A model generated the notes under the pieces. The model saw only the letters and a list, made by a program, of their open reading frames with translations. It ran no database searches and was not told the origin of the DNA. This document shows, piece by piece, positions 1-8,890 of a DNA stretch of 63,165 bases (position 1 is the first letter of the stretch; the number at the start of each line of letters is the position of its first letter). The position numbers and the translations under genes were made by a program. The DNA is taken from NCBI GenBank assembly GCA_903828695.1, contig CAIKNE010000158.1, forward strand, positions 1 through 63,165, in the 5' to 3' direction. Source of the stretch: an uncultured Burkholderiales bacterium. GTDB taxonomy: Bacteria; Pseudomonadota; Gammaproteobacteria; Burkholderiales; Burkholderiaceae_C.

Positions 1-181
1 ATCCGATAGGCCTAATATAGAATCAATTTGGGACATTGGTATTACCTCTATTAAACATGTTTTTGGTACTAACTAGTTTAATAAATACCTTTGTCCCCCG
101 TTAATGATGAAGAGCCTGAGAACCTCGCCGATTTATTGTGTGAAATATGATAAGATATATTTTATTGATAAGGAGTGCGTA

Positions 182-1033
182 ATGAAGTTCCCTAAAAAGC
201 TAGTAGTCTATGCCATGGGCATTTTTACAGGTGTTGGAATTGCTATTGCGACTCTCAGTGGTGCTGCTGATTCAGTTATTCCTTATCAGTTCAAGGATGG
301 GCAAGTAATCTCGGCTGACACTTTGAATGATTTATTTTCTCAAATTAAAAATGCAACGCAAGGCTACAGCTCTGAAGCCGATTTAAATGGTGTATGGACT
401 TGCCACACTTACGACTCGAGCGATGGAGCTGGAATAACGCCTAACACCCCAAGTGCAAACTTTTCAAGAGACTCATCCACTGGTCTTTTTGCTCTTACTC
501 AGAATTGGACCTTTAGTAGTAATGGCGCGGCCTTATCTACCAGCCCTGGAGCCAGACTGGGCGGCATTCTTAATAACATTACTGGCATGTGCAATAACGG
601 TACTGGCGACGGTGGATTTACAGCAAAAATGATTGAGTCCTCATTAATGCTTACTGGCACTACGGCCGGCTGCACCAACGGTAATGGTTATGTGTTGCCT
701 ATAAACAGAGTATCGCCTTATAAATTTAGATTCACTCAAGGTGCAACAGTTGTGTCCTGCATTGCTAACAACCAACCGCCATCAATTCCCACTGACTTAA
801 CAGCTTCTGTTGGCTCAGGGGGTGTTTCACTCAGCTGGACTGATGCAGGAGGCAGCCCAACTGGTTTTAGTATCTTGAAAAAATCAAGTGGGGTTTATTC
901 GCAAATTGGCACAGTTGGATCTGGTATCACAACTTACTCTGACAGTTCTGGAGTAGTTGGAGATATGTATCGAGTAAAGTCTAGCAACACTAACGGAAGT
1001 AGTCTGCCATCATCCGCAGCGCTGGCAAAATGA
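182..1033 (+). CDS. secreted protein with C-terminal fibronectin type III-like domain
   Basis: Exported protein of 283 residues and unknown role. The ATG at 182 is chosen because AGGAG lies at 171-175, six bases upstream; the frame is open further back but has no such site. Residues 1-30 form a basic then hydrophobic signal sequence (MKFPKKLVVYAMGIF...). Next comes a short motif of the form F-x-x-G-x-x-I-x-A-x-x-x-N-x-x-F, seen at the start of many bacterial secreted or surface proteins. The middle is Gly/Ser/Thr-rich with four cysteines. The last ~90 residues (PPSIPTDLTASVGSGGVSLSW onward) read as an FN3-like domain. Its stop overlaps the start of the next lipoprotein gene (ATGA), so the two are probably translated together. 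I do not recognise a specific family. Confidence 0.7.
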   Translation: MKFPKKLVVYAMGIFTGVGIAIATLSGAADSVIPYQFKDGQVISADTLNDLFSQIKNATQGYSSEADLNGVWTCHTYDSSDGAGITPNTPSANFSRDSSTGLFALTQNWTFSSNGAALSTSPGARLGGILNNITGMCNNGTGDGGFTAKMIESSLMLTGTTAGCTNGNGYVLPINRVSPYKFRFTQGATVVSCIANNQPPSIPTDLTASVGSGGVSLSWTDAGGSPTGFSILKKSSGVYSQIGTVGSGITTYSDSSGVVGDMYRVKSSNTNGSSLPSSAALAK

Positions 1034-1182
1034 AAAAAATAGCATTTTGCTTACTTTTAATTTCATTGCTTGTTGCTTGCGGTGGTGAATCATCTGGAAG
1101 ATCCTCAGCTGCTGGGGTCACCGATTGCAGTCAGTCGCCAACATTAGGTTCTACAACTTTTGGAACTGGCTGTTTTAAGTAA
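1030..1182 (+). CDS. small predicted lipoprotein, 50 aa
   Basis: A 50-codon gene whose ATG overlaps the TGA of the upstream secreted-protein gene (ATGA), which is typical of translational coupling. The product begins MKKIAFCLLLISLLVACGG: a short basic N-terminus, a hydrophobic stretch and a lipobox LVAC with the lipidated cysteine at residue 17. The mature part is only 34 residues, rich in Ser/Gly/Thr, with two more cysteines (33 and 48). It could anchor or assist the secreted protein encoded just before it; that is inference. No family recognised. Confidence 0.65.
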   Translation: MKKIAFCLLLISLLVACGGESSGRSSAAGVTDCSQSPTLGSTTFGTGCFK

Positions 1183-1305
1183 CTTTGAATTATTGCTGGA
1201 CTAAACGGTCGGTTAAACACCAATTATAAATATACCTAAATAAAAAAATTGGAAGCAACCTCTTGGCATGCATACCTTTTATGAGTTTAATGAGCAGCAA
1301 TGCAT

Positions 1306-2802
1306 TCAAGAGTGGGTTAGACGTGCTAACGTACTGGCTCTGTCTAATTGATCCATATGCCAAGTCGCGCGCAATAAATTGTCGCTCTTGGACTGAGGCA
1401 ACACGCCGATTAACAAATCCTTAAATTTCGCATCAAGTTGTGCATCACTCATAGGATTTTCTAGGCTGCCCAGTGCGTTCTCAATGGTTTTCGTCAAAAC
1501 TTGACCATTCTCAGTCGTAATGCTTAACTCCCCAGATTGTTTGGGAATCTTAGGATCAATCTCAATTTCAATTTTTTCTCTTAGAGTCAGTATGTCTGAG
1601 CGTTGAACAGCTTCATCTGAATATTGGCGCTCGCCAGCCCGCCCTTCTAGCAAAGCAATTGCAACCGAGTGATAAACACTAAACTTTCCCTCCAAACCTG
1701 TCTTTGGGGTTCTTTTGCCAGTTAACTCCAAAACCATGGGGTTAGCCCGCAAATGCACCGCCTTGATCTGTTCAGGACGTAGGTTATATTCATTTTTTAG
1801 CTGAATGGCTGCGTCCAAGGCGGGATGAATCACGACCCCACATGCAAAGGGTTTGTAAGTGTTTTTGAGAGTCTCAAAACGCACGCCTAATCCGTCTAAT
1901 AGCTCGTGGTAATCGTGCTTAGTACTCACTGCATTGGCCCATCCCACTCGAGCTTCAATCATTTGGTCTGAGCTTGTAAAGTTCTTCTGCGCTAAAAGTG
2001 CAGCGAACAACCCGTTAGATGCTGCCCGCCCTGGGTTAAAGCTCTTATTCATGGAGCCAAAGGAGTCTCTAAATCCAACCGGCTGAGACGCGGCTAAACC
2101 CAGAGCCCATATCATTTGCTGCTCACTCAACTGCATTAAACGACCAATAGCTGCAGCAACACCAAGAGTCGCAAGGCCTGAGACATGCCAACCAATATCC
2201 GCGTGATTGGGAGCTATGGAGTTGGAGAGTCGGCACATTAACTCGATTCCAAGGTAAAAAGCATTCATAAACTCTCGACCGCTGATGGGTTTGATCTCGG
2301 AGTAAGCTAAGAGCGCACTCGCTACAGGGCCCGAGCAGTGAACATTGGTTAGTAGGTGGGTATCATCGAAATCAAAAACATGACTAGCGACCCCGTTGAT
2401 AAAGGTTGCATTTAAGATGTCAAAGCGTTCACGACGCCCCAAAATCGTGGCCTGCTTGGATCCACTGACAGGGGACAAACTGTCTACTGCAATATTTACG
2501 GCTGGATGTCTAGAACTCCCCACAGTCACACCTACAAAATTAACCAACGCACGCTGGGTTTGTTTGATTACCGCAGTCGGTAGGTCCTCATAACGGGTAG
2601 AGAGTGCATAACGCGCCAATATTTTTGTTGCATCCTTTCCATCATCTGTGATGCTCTTCGAGACAGACTCTGCAGCAAGGCTATTGGAAACAGCAGGGAT
2701 ACTTAAGACTGTACCAACGCAGGTACCAGCAACGCCAGTCAATCCTTTTTTAAAGAAAGTCCGTCTGGGATTTTGCTCAAGTGCTTGAGGGTTGTTTTTC
2801 AT
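1306..2802 (-). CDS. MmgE/PrpD family protein with Tat signal
   Basis: Belongs to the MmgE/PrpD fold (2-methylcitrate dehydratase, cis-aconitate decarboxylase and relatives). The family core is visible from about residue 60 (ARYALSTRYEDLPTAVIKQ) with FDFDDTH and HPALDAA stretches. Unlike ordinary cytoplasmic members it starts with a twin-arginine signal: NPRRTFFKKGLTGVAG followed by a hydrophobic stretch ending near SNSLAAES. The ATG at 2802 is preferred. A GTG at 2850 would add 16 residues, but neither has a clear ribosome-binding site and the GTG directly abuts a palindrome. The gene is divergent from an acyl-CoA ligase, so a shared organic-acid pathway is plausible. Substrate unknown. Confidence 0.85.
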   Translation of the reverse strand: MKNNPQALEQNPRRTFFKKGLTGVAGTCVGTVLSIPAVSNSLAAESVSKSITDDGKDATKILARYALSTRYEDLPTAVIKQTQRALVNFVGVTVGSSRHPAVNIAVDSLSPVSGSKQATILGRRERFDILNATFINGVASHVFDFDDTHLLTNVHCSGPVASALLAYSEIKPISGREFMNAFYLGIELMCRLSNSIAPNHADIGWHVSGLATLGVAAAIGRLMQLSEQQMIWALGLAASQPVGFRDSFGSMNKSFNPGRAASNGLFAALLAQKNFTSSDQMIEARVGWANAVSTKHDYHELLDGLGVRFETLKNTYKPFACGVVIHPALDAAIQLKNEYNLRPEQIKAVHLRANPMVLELTGKRTPKTGLEGKFSVYHSVAIALLEGRAGERQYSDEAVQRSDILTLREKIEIEIDPKIPKQSGELSITTENGQVLTKTIENALGSLENPMSDAQLDAKFKDLLIGVLPQSKSDNLLRATWHMDQLDRASTLARLTHS

Positions 2803-2851
2803 GAGTGGAGTACTGCTCGCAGTCTTTAAGTGGATCAACTTGAAATCCACT

Positions 2852-2873
2852 AAAAATCAGAATTCTGATTTTT
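2852..2873. promoter_or_regulatory. 22-bp perfect palindrome in divergent promoter region
   Basis: A perfect inverted repeat with half-site AAAAATCAGAA and no spacer lies between the divergent MmgE/PrpD and acyl-CoA ligase genes, 49 bp upstream of the ATG at 2802. Perfect symmetry of this length in a divergent region suggests a dimeric repressor site. It could alternatively form a weak hairpin. No regulator gene is next to it. Confidence 0.45.
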
Positions 2874-3085
2874 GAAATGGAATGATTAAAGGTTTACGCT
2901 CAATTCTTTAAGGCTTTAAGAGCTATTATTGTTCATCCGAGCCCCCCCAAGGTCGATATTTTTATGGGTGTTTACCTCCATAACCCCGTACTTCAAACCT
3001 ATCGATTGATGGGGATAATTCAACTTATGCTTGTGGCAGAGAGACACAAATATTAATGACGAATCATTCCGTTTATAAATAGGCC

Positions 3086-4747
3086 ATGTCAATGATTAGT
3101 ACGCATCAGGATGCAACCATTGGAGAAGTTTTCTTCTCAGTTGCAAATACTTATCCAACCCGTCCGTTTCTAATTGCGCCAGCCAACGCAGAGCGCGAAT
3201 ACAACCCGCAAGGTAAATTGTTAACTTATGATCATGCCTCAAAAGAAGTTAGAACTTTAATAGTCCATTACAAGAAGGCTGGATACGGGGTTGGACACCG
3301 TGTAGCCCTTTTGCTTGATAATCGTATTGAACATTTCTTGCACAAAATTGCACTTAATGCTTTAGGCGTATGCTGCGTCCCAGTCAATCCCGATTACAAA
3401 GCCCGCGAACTTGCATACCTAATAGAGCACTCGCAAGTCGATTTGGTTCTATTGCTGTCCAAGCGTTTAGGGCAGTGGGAGGCTGGTTGCCGTGAAGCAA
3501 ATCGGCGTCCACAAGTTGTGATATTTGAGGATTTTGAACTAAGTTTGCCGACGGCTTCAAAACCTGCAACTGAATATGCCCCGCATTCAGAAACTACTGC
3601 TAGTATTTTGTACACATCCGGAACCACAGGACGTCCAAAGGGCTGTGTATTGTCCCATCGTTATGAAATTGCTGCAGGTGAGGCATACGTTAATCACGGA
3701 GGAATGGCCAGTTTTCGTGAGAGTGGAGAGCGACTTTATAACCCGTTACCCCTATTTCATGTGAACGCATCGATTTTGTCATTTTATGCCGTCCTACTAA
3801 CAGGGAGTTGCCAAGTCCAAACAGACCGCTTTCAAGCATCTCGCTGGTGGGAGGAGGTTTGTGAAACAAAGTCTACTATCGTGCACTACCTAGGCGTCAT
3901 TATTCAAATGCTTCATTTGCAACCCATTCACGTACAAGAGCAAAATCATTGTGTTCGCTTTGGAATGGGTGCGGGTGTTGAGCCTCATTTGCATGCATTG
4001 GCAGAATCGCGATTCGGGTTTCCTTTGTTGGAATTATGGGGAATGACGGAGAACGTTCGAATTTTGGTTGATAACCAAATGCCCCGCCAAGTCGGCACAA
4101 GGGCCTTTGGTCGCGCATATCCAGGACTGGAGGTGCGCGTCGTTAATGATTTAGATGTTGATGTTCAAGATGGGCAACCTGGTGAGATGATTATTCGGCA
4201 TTCAGAAGATTGTCCAAGAAGAGATTTCTTCTCAGGGTATTTGGACGATGAAGACGCTACTGAGTTAGCTTGGCGGGGAGGGTGGTTTCACACCGGAGAT
4301 GTTGTTATACGTGATGATACAGGGATGCTACATTTTGTTGAGCGGCGGAAAAATATCATTCGTCGTGCAGGAGAGAACATAGCGGCTGCCGAGGTGGAGG
4401 CATGGATTTTGGCGCATCCCGCTGTAGCGCAGGTGGCCGTTATAGCGGTTGCAGACGAGATCCGAGAGGAGGAGGTGTTGGCTTGTATCGTACTTAAAAC
4501 GGATCAAGTTGGATCGAAAGACGAAGAGGCTAGCGAATTCACGGTTCGCTCGATATTTGATCACTGCACAAGTGGAATGGCTTATTTCAAAGCGCCCGGT
4601 TGGATCTGGTTCACCAACAGTATTCCTACTACTGGAACACAAAAGATTCAAAAACATACCATCTTCGGTCCTGGAATCGATCCGCGCACAGTGCCAGGTA
4701 TGAGGGATTTAAGGGCATGGAAGAAACGCAATTTTGTCAAAAAATGA
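3086..4747 (+). CDS. acyl-CoA synthetase (AMP-binding, CaiC-like)
   Basis: Class I adenylate-forming enzyme of 553 residues that would activate a carboxylic acid to its acyl-CoA with ATP. The P-loop signature YTSGTTGRPKG is at about residues 176-186. Later motifs are ELWGMTE (acyl-adenylate binding), GWFHTGDVV and ERRKNIIRRAGENIAAAEVE (hinge and C-terminal domain). The pattern is closest to crotonobetaine/carnitine-CoA ligases, but the natural acid is unknown. The usual catalytic lysine region near the C-terminus reads TGTQKIQK. Two ATGs lie at 3086 and 3092, neither with a strong ribosome-binding site. Divergent from the exported MmgE/PrpD gene. Confidence 0.85.
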   Translation: MSMISTHQDATIGEVFFSVANTYPTRPFLIAPANAEREYNPQGKLLTYDHASKEVRTLIVHYKKAGYGVGHRVALLLDNRIEHFLHKIALNALGVCCVPVNPDYKARELAYLIEHSQVDLVLLLSKRLGQWEAGCREANRRPQVVIFEDFELSLPTASKPATEYAPHSETTASILYTSGTTGRPKGCVLSHRYEIAAGEAYVNHGGMASFRESGERLYNPLPLFHVNASILSFYAVLLTGSCQVQTDRFQASRWWEEVCETKSTIVHYLGVIIQMLHLQPIHVQEQNHCVRFGMGAGVEPHLHALAESRFGFPLLELWGMTENVRILVDNQMPRQVGTRAFGRAYPGLEVRVVNDLDVDVQDGQPGEMIIRHSEDCPRRDFFSGYLDDEDATELAWRGGWFHTGDVVIRDDTGMLHFVERRKNIIRRAGENIAAAEVEAWILAHPAVAQVAVIAVADEIREEEVLACIVLKTDQVGSKDEEASEFTVRSIFDHCTSGMAYFKAPGWIWFTNSIPTTGTQKIQKHTIFGPGIDPRTVPGMRDLRAWKKRNFVKK

Positions 4748-4872
4748 GTAAGGAATATAGGCGGCGATCAAAGCGGACTCACGAAGGCATTTAGAAGCTA
4801 TTTGGCATAGTTTTGACTTAAACTAACTGTGTCGTCGTAATTTTGAAAGTGGTTAATTTTAAAGCCTTCAGC

Positions 4873-4892
4873 AATATTCTGGACTGAATATT
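4873..4892. promoter_or_regulatory. inverted repeat upstream of dioxygenase gene
   Basis: Arms AATATTC and GAATATT are separated by six bases, about 107 bp upstream of the dioxygenase start. This may be an operator. The sequence is AT-rich, so chance is a real alternative. Confidence 0.25.
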
Positions 4893-4998
4893 AGAATACG
4901 TTTAACGCACGAATCTAAAAATATTCCTCTGATATAAACGGGTTATCAAGTGCGAGAATAAATATTTGCCGTTGACACAAGAGGGAAAAAAATCAAGA

Positions 4999-5742
4999 AT
5001 GCACTTAAATTTAAATACTATTACCCAAGAATCATTACGTCAACAAATTATAGATGTAGGTTTTTGTATTGTTGAACCCAATACATTGGCAGAGTTACTT
5101 CAGTTGCGCATGCAAGATCTATTGCAGTTGGATAAATATTGGGAGGATTTACATCAGGATAAGTTCCTTAAAGATCACGGTGCCTACAGATCCAGACGTC
5201 ACAGCAGCTACGTTGTAGAAAACGGATTGACTCACCTAATGCCTCATAGAGCTCACTGGCAGTCAACAGAATATAACGCTTTACACGGCGGTATAAAGCG
5301 GTTGTTTGAACCGATAAACGAAGAACTAAACACATCAAAATTGTGGTTACAGTTAATTTCAAGCATTGCAAAATTGCTGGACGGAGTTCAGAAAATCGAT
5401 CAGTGGTATACCGAAGCACATCAATTTCGCATCAATACGTCTAATGGACTAGGCCGACCCACGCCAGAAGGGGCCCACCGAGACGGGGTAGATTACGTTG
5501 CGATCATATTGATAAAACGCGCCTTTATTAAGGGAGGCGAAACCAGAATATTTGAGATTAATGGGAATGAGGGGATCCGGTTTACATTAGACAAGCCTTG
5601 GACCATGTTGTTGCTAGATGATCATCGGTTGATTCATGAAACAACTCCCATACAAGCACAAGGAGGGTCTGGATTTCGCGATACATTGGTGTTGACTTTT
5701 AGGGCGAAGGGGTTTCAAGATCCAGAGATAGGCTTGGACTGA
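4999..5742 (+). CDS. 2-oxoglutarate/Fe(II) dioxygenase, IDO-like amino acid hydroxylase family
   Basis: A 247-residue protein resembling the 2OG-Fe dioxygenase family that includes L-isoleucine 4-hydroxylase. The metal triad is visible as H160-x-D162 (GAHRDGVDY) and H213 (RLIHETTP), followed by the 2-oxoglutarate-binding arginine region GFRDTLVLTFR. It would hydroxylate a free amino acid or similar small molecule using O2 and 2-oxoglutarate in the cytoplasm. The ATG at 4999 (MHLNLNTITQ) is preferred over an upstream TTG at 4966; a GAGGG lies upstream at a rather long distance. The gene stands alone, with an inverted repeat in its leader. The substrate cannot be told from sequence. Confidence 0.75.
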   Translation: MHLNLNTITQESLRQQIIDVGFCIVEPNTLAELLQLRMQDLLQLDKYWEDLHQDKFLKDHGAYRSRRHSSYVVENGLTHLMPHRAHWQSTEYNALHGGIKRLFEPINEELNTSKLWLQLISSIAKLLDGVQKIDQWYTEAHQFRINTSNGLGRPTPEGAHRDGVDYVAIILIKRAFIKGGETRIFEINGNEGIRFTLDKPWTMLLLDDHRLIHETTPIQAQGGSGFRDTLVLTFRAKGFQDPEIGLD

Positions 5743-5865
5743 TTATTTAATTATTCTCAAAAATCGTCGTTTCAGGGTTTGCTTAATGTACGCATACCCA
5801 CTGTCGAGTTTAGATTATTGAAGTAGTATTTGTATTTAATCCAAGAATACAAAAGTTAGTAATTG

Positions 5866-6075
5866 ATGAAAAATAATTGGTTACTGAATAATAAAAATAT
5901 CCTTGCTAGATGGATAAACCTGCGTAAAGTTCATTCAAAGGAAATTACAGTTAGAAGTAAAATTTTGGCTGAAAAATTAGAAAATATTTATGGTCTAAAA
6001 AATGAACAACTAGAGGCTGAAATTGTGTTTTATAGGGATAAAAGAAAAAATAGCGATCACCAAATTTCAAAATAA
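5866..6075 (+). CDS. small protein, divergent CsbD-like
   Basis: A 69-residue charged protein. The stretch from ARWINLRKVHS through KILAEKLENIYGLKNEQLE to the Phe-Tyr-Arg-Asp-Lys end aligns by eye with the CsbD general-stress family (KWGKLTDDDL..., GK.QERYG..., EAE.QVDDF), though the usual Asp-rich centre is replaced. A TTG one codon earlier is the alternative start. The ribosome-binding site is weak. It is convergent with the P-type ATPase operon. A stress role is inferred from the weak family resemblance only. Confidence 0.45.
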   Translation: MKNNWLLNNKNILARWINLRKVHSKEITVRSKILAEKLENIYGLKNEQLEAEIVFYRDKRKNSDHQISK

Positions 6076-6153
6076 ACGTTTCCCTTAAAAAATCTCTCGA
6101 TATTTAATTTTAGATAATTACGTATTTGTTTCAAAAAATAAAACTTCAAACAC

Positions 6154-8280
6154 TCAGCGTCCCAGATTAGGTAGCAAAGGCCGCATAGAATTTAGTGTCG
6201 CCAACAACGTTGATCCATTGCTTAAAATGGTGCAAGTGGCCGGAGAAATCAAACCGCTGGGTAGGGCTAAAGCAAGAGCAAGTGTATTTAAACTGGCTAT
6301 TAAAGTACAGTTCTGTTTAATCAGTTTGAGTGCATCTCGACTTATATCAATTGCTGGGAGTAATAGATGTAATCCTTCCTTCATGAGTACTACATCAGCC
6401 GCAGTGCGCGCAATATCAGCTCCGTCCATTAAGGAAATACCAATATCAGCTTGCGCTAACGCGGGTGAATCATTGACTCCGTCACCAACCATTGCAAATG
6501 TTCCGTGTGCTTTTCTGAGGTCGTGAATGATCGAGGCTTTCTCGTGAGGTAAGACCTCAGAGTAGACCGTATCGATACCTACCATTTGCGCCACTCTTCT
6601 CGCAACACCCTCTTTGTCCCCAGACAGCATAACAATATGACCAATACCTCTTTGTCGCATTCCCGACAAAATTGATCGGGCCTCTGGTCTTGGCTCATCG
6701 CTACAGGCGATTGCTCCAACCAATGTATGGTCTACGGCGACCAACAAACCGATGTGACCCAGTCGGTCCAAACTCTGCATATACGACTTTGCTTTACTTG
6801 TGGAAATATGCATTTGCCTAAGGTAGCGCTCACTCCCTATGTTTATGGACTTCCCCTGGATGACAGCTGTAACTCCGAGACCAATTTTAAATTGAACGTC
6901 CTCACAAATCGGTAGTTCTAGGCCACGTATTGATCGTGCGTAGGTAACCAAAGCGCGAGCTACAGGGTGGCTTAACTCCGTTTCCGCTGCGGCGGCTAGT
7001 TGTAACACTGTATCTGAGCTTATATAAGCATCAAATGTCTTCACTTCAAGAACTGTTAACCGACCACAAGTCAAAGTGCCAGTCTTATCAAAAGCAATTC
7101 CTTTCATGGTTGCCAAACTCTCAACGTGACGTCCACTCTTAATGAGAATTCCCTCTTGAGCAGCTCTTGTCATAGAAGTTAATATACTGGTTGGAGCCGC
7201 AACCCTGATTCCAGTACCGTAATCAACTATAGCAAGAGACATAAAACGATCAAGGTTGCCACTTGAAGCCAAAAGAGCAACGTTAGCGCCAAGCATAGGA
7301 GCTACGAGGTGATCTGCAAATTGCTCAGCATAGTTTTGAATCCGAGTTTCCCCAATGGGTGCGGACTCTACCAATTGGACAATTTTGGATGCAAGGGTAT
7401 CATCACCCGCTTCACAAACGCATACCGTGATCGATCCCTCGACAATTGAGGAGCCGGCAAACACCGTATCGCCAACTCGCCGATTCGCTGGCATTGACTC
7501 ACCTGTGATGTGGCGTTGATCCACAGCAGCTATTCCTAAAATTACTCTACCATCTGCTGGTACCATATCTCCTGCAACCATCAGGACAATTTCATTGGGC
7601 ATCAAAGTTTGTGCAATTACCATCGTGACGGTACCGTCTATTTCTAAACGTCTTGCCTTTAGAGTGTGTAACTCCAACAAATGCTGAACGTAGCCCCGCG
7701 ATTGTTGCGCAGTGCGTTCTCGCACATAGTCACCCAGGTGCACCAACAAGGCCATTAAGGCCGCAGTCCTGGGTTGCTGGCGTAAAACTGCAATCGTGAG
7801 TGCTAGCCCGTCTAAGAAATCGACATTTAGCCTTTTCTCAAATATTAAGGTTGATAATGCTCTTCTCCAAATTGGAAAACCACTGATCACGATCAATCCA
7901 ACTGAGAGCAAAGGGCCTATGGTTGTACCTAGTAGAAGCGCAACACCTGAGAGCGCAAGAGAATGGAGCGGCTTAGGGTCGCGTAAAACGGGTAGTAATT
8001 TATTATTTCCAAGGCGGGGCGGGGAGTCTAGAAGTTTTGGAATGGACCTCTCTGCAAGTTTTAGGAAAAGTACTTCTAGGGCACCACGGTACTTGATGAC
8101 AACTGAGGAACAAGCTATGTTGATGTTGAAATCATTCACAAACTCACAAGATCTTAACCTCTGCTCTAATTCGTGAGTAACCAGTTGGTTGGCATTGAAC
8201 CCGGCAATTCTCAGCCTGCAGCGTCCGGGCATATCGTGGAGCACAATAAATTGATTTTTAACTTGTTCTAGTTGTAGCAT
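6154..8280 (-). CDS. HMA_2-type P-type ATPase without CPx motif
   Basis: A P1B-like cation-transporting ATPase of 708 residues. The first ~75 residues are an HMA_2-type ferredoxin-like domain (HDMPGRCRLRI) lacking CxxC. The actuator motif TGES is at 259-262, the phosphorylated aspartate is D398 in DKTGTLT, and GDGVND is near residue 610. In the membrane helix before D398, where metal ATPases carry CPC or SPC, this protein reads DYGTGIRVAAP (353-363), so the transported ion cannot be predicted from the usual code. The C-terminus contains an NGST stretch common in this subgroup. It is the last gene of a tight operon, nine bases after the HMA_2 protein gene. Acts in the inner membrane. Confidence 0.85.
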   Translation of the reverse strand: MLQLEQVKNQFIVLHDMPGRCRLRIAGFNANQLVTHELEQRLRSCEFVNDFNINIACSSVVIKYRGALEVLFLKLAERSIPKLLDSPPRLGNNKLLPVLRDPKPLHSLALSGVALLLGTTIGPLLSVGLIVISGFPIWRRALSTLIFEKRLNVDFLDGLALTIAVLRQQPRTAALMALLVHLGDYVRERTAQQSRGYVQHLLELHTLKARRLEIDGTVTMVIAQTLMPNEIVLMVAGDMVPADGRVILGIAAVDQRHITGESMPANRRVGDTVFAGSSIVEGSITVCVCEAGDDTLASKIVQLVESAPIGETRIQNYAEQFADHLVAPMLGANVALLASSGNLDRFMSLAIVDYGTGIRVAAPTSILTSMTRAAQEGILIKSGRHVESLATMKGIAFDKTGTLTCGRLTVLEVKTFDAYISSDTVLQLAAAAETELSHPVARALVTYARSIRGLELPICEDVQFKIGLGVTAVIQGKSINIGSERYLRQMHISTSKAKSYMQSLDRLGHIGLLVAVDHTLVGAIACSDEPRPEARSILSGMRQRGIGHIVMLSGDKEGVARRVAQMVGIDTVYSEVLPHEKASIIHDLRKAHGTFAMVGDGVNDSPALAQADIGISLMDGADIARTAADVVLMKEGLHLLLPAIDISRDALKLIKQNCTLIASLNTLALALALPSGLISPATCTILSNGSTLLATLNSMRPLLPNLGR

Positions 8281-8289
8281 TCGAATTCT

Positions 8290-8889
8290 CTAGGTTCTAC
8301 CAGATGCTCGAGACCTGCCGTGCTGGCGCGGCGTATTAATTCGGCGATGATGAAACGTTAGGAATGAGTTAAATGCAAAAGTTCCCAATGAAATCCACAT
8401 GGGTGTGCCCCTACCGCGAGCACGGTTTAATGAGGTAGCTATCGCTACTCCAATAGGTATTAAGACCTTGAAATCCAAAAAACCATTGCTAGCTTGAAGT
8501 AAACCAACGTCTAATTGCTCTGCAACTGAAACGATAGATTCAGCAATTCGAGAGTGATTTTCTGTGTATACAAAATAATTTTCTGATTTTTTTTCAGAAA
8601 ATAGTTCCTCAGTACCTGCGTCAACCAAGGAAAGCCATATTCGTACAGACGGATCATCACGAAGCCGATTCTGAAAATTATCGTCAGGAGTCGTGTAGTT
8701 AACTACAAGGCTAGATGAGTATTTATTGGATTGAACCAAAGTTACACCTGGAATTGCGGAAATTGTCTTATTTATATCTTTAAAAAATTCAGAACTTTCC
8801 TGTGCGTCCAATACTCTGATGCGAAGCCTTCCAGGGATGTGGTGAACGATATGCCCGTATTTCACAGTTGTCTCGGCAGTAGATGACAT
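8290..8889 (-). CDS. HMA_2 domain membrane-associated protein
   Basis: A 199-residue protein with an N-terminal HMA_2 domain (HHIPGRLRIRV, residues ~14-24) matching that at the N-terminus of the neighbouring P-type ATPase. A less conserved middle follows, then hydrophobic stretches near residues 140-180 and a basic tail. The ATG starts one base after the stop of the upstream DUF5132-like gene, and the ATPase gene follows nine bases later, so all three are one transcript. Probably a partner or regulator of the ATPase; that is inference from the operon. Confidence 0.75.
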   Translation of the reverse strand: MSSTAETTVKYGHIVHHIPGRLRIRVLDAQESSEFFKDINKTISAIPGVTLVQSNKYSSSLVVNYTTPDDNFQNRLRDDPSVRIWLSLVDAGTEELFSEKKSENYFVYTENHSRIAESIVSVAEQLDVGLLQASNGFLDFKVLIPIGVAIATSLNRARGRGTPMWISLGTFAFNSFLTFHHRRINTPRQHGRSRASGRT

Positions 8890-8890
8890 A

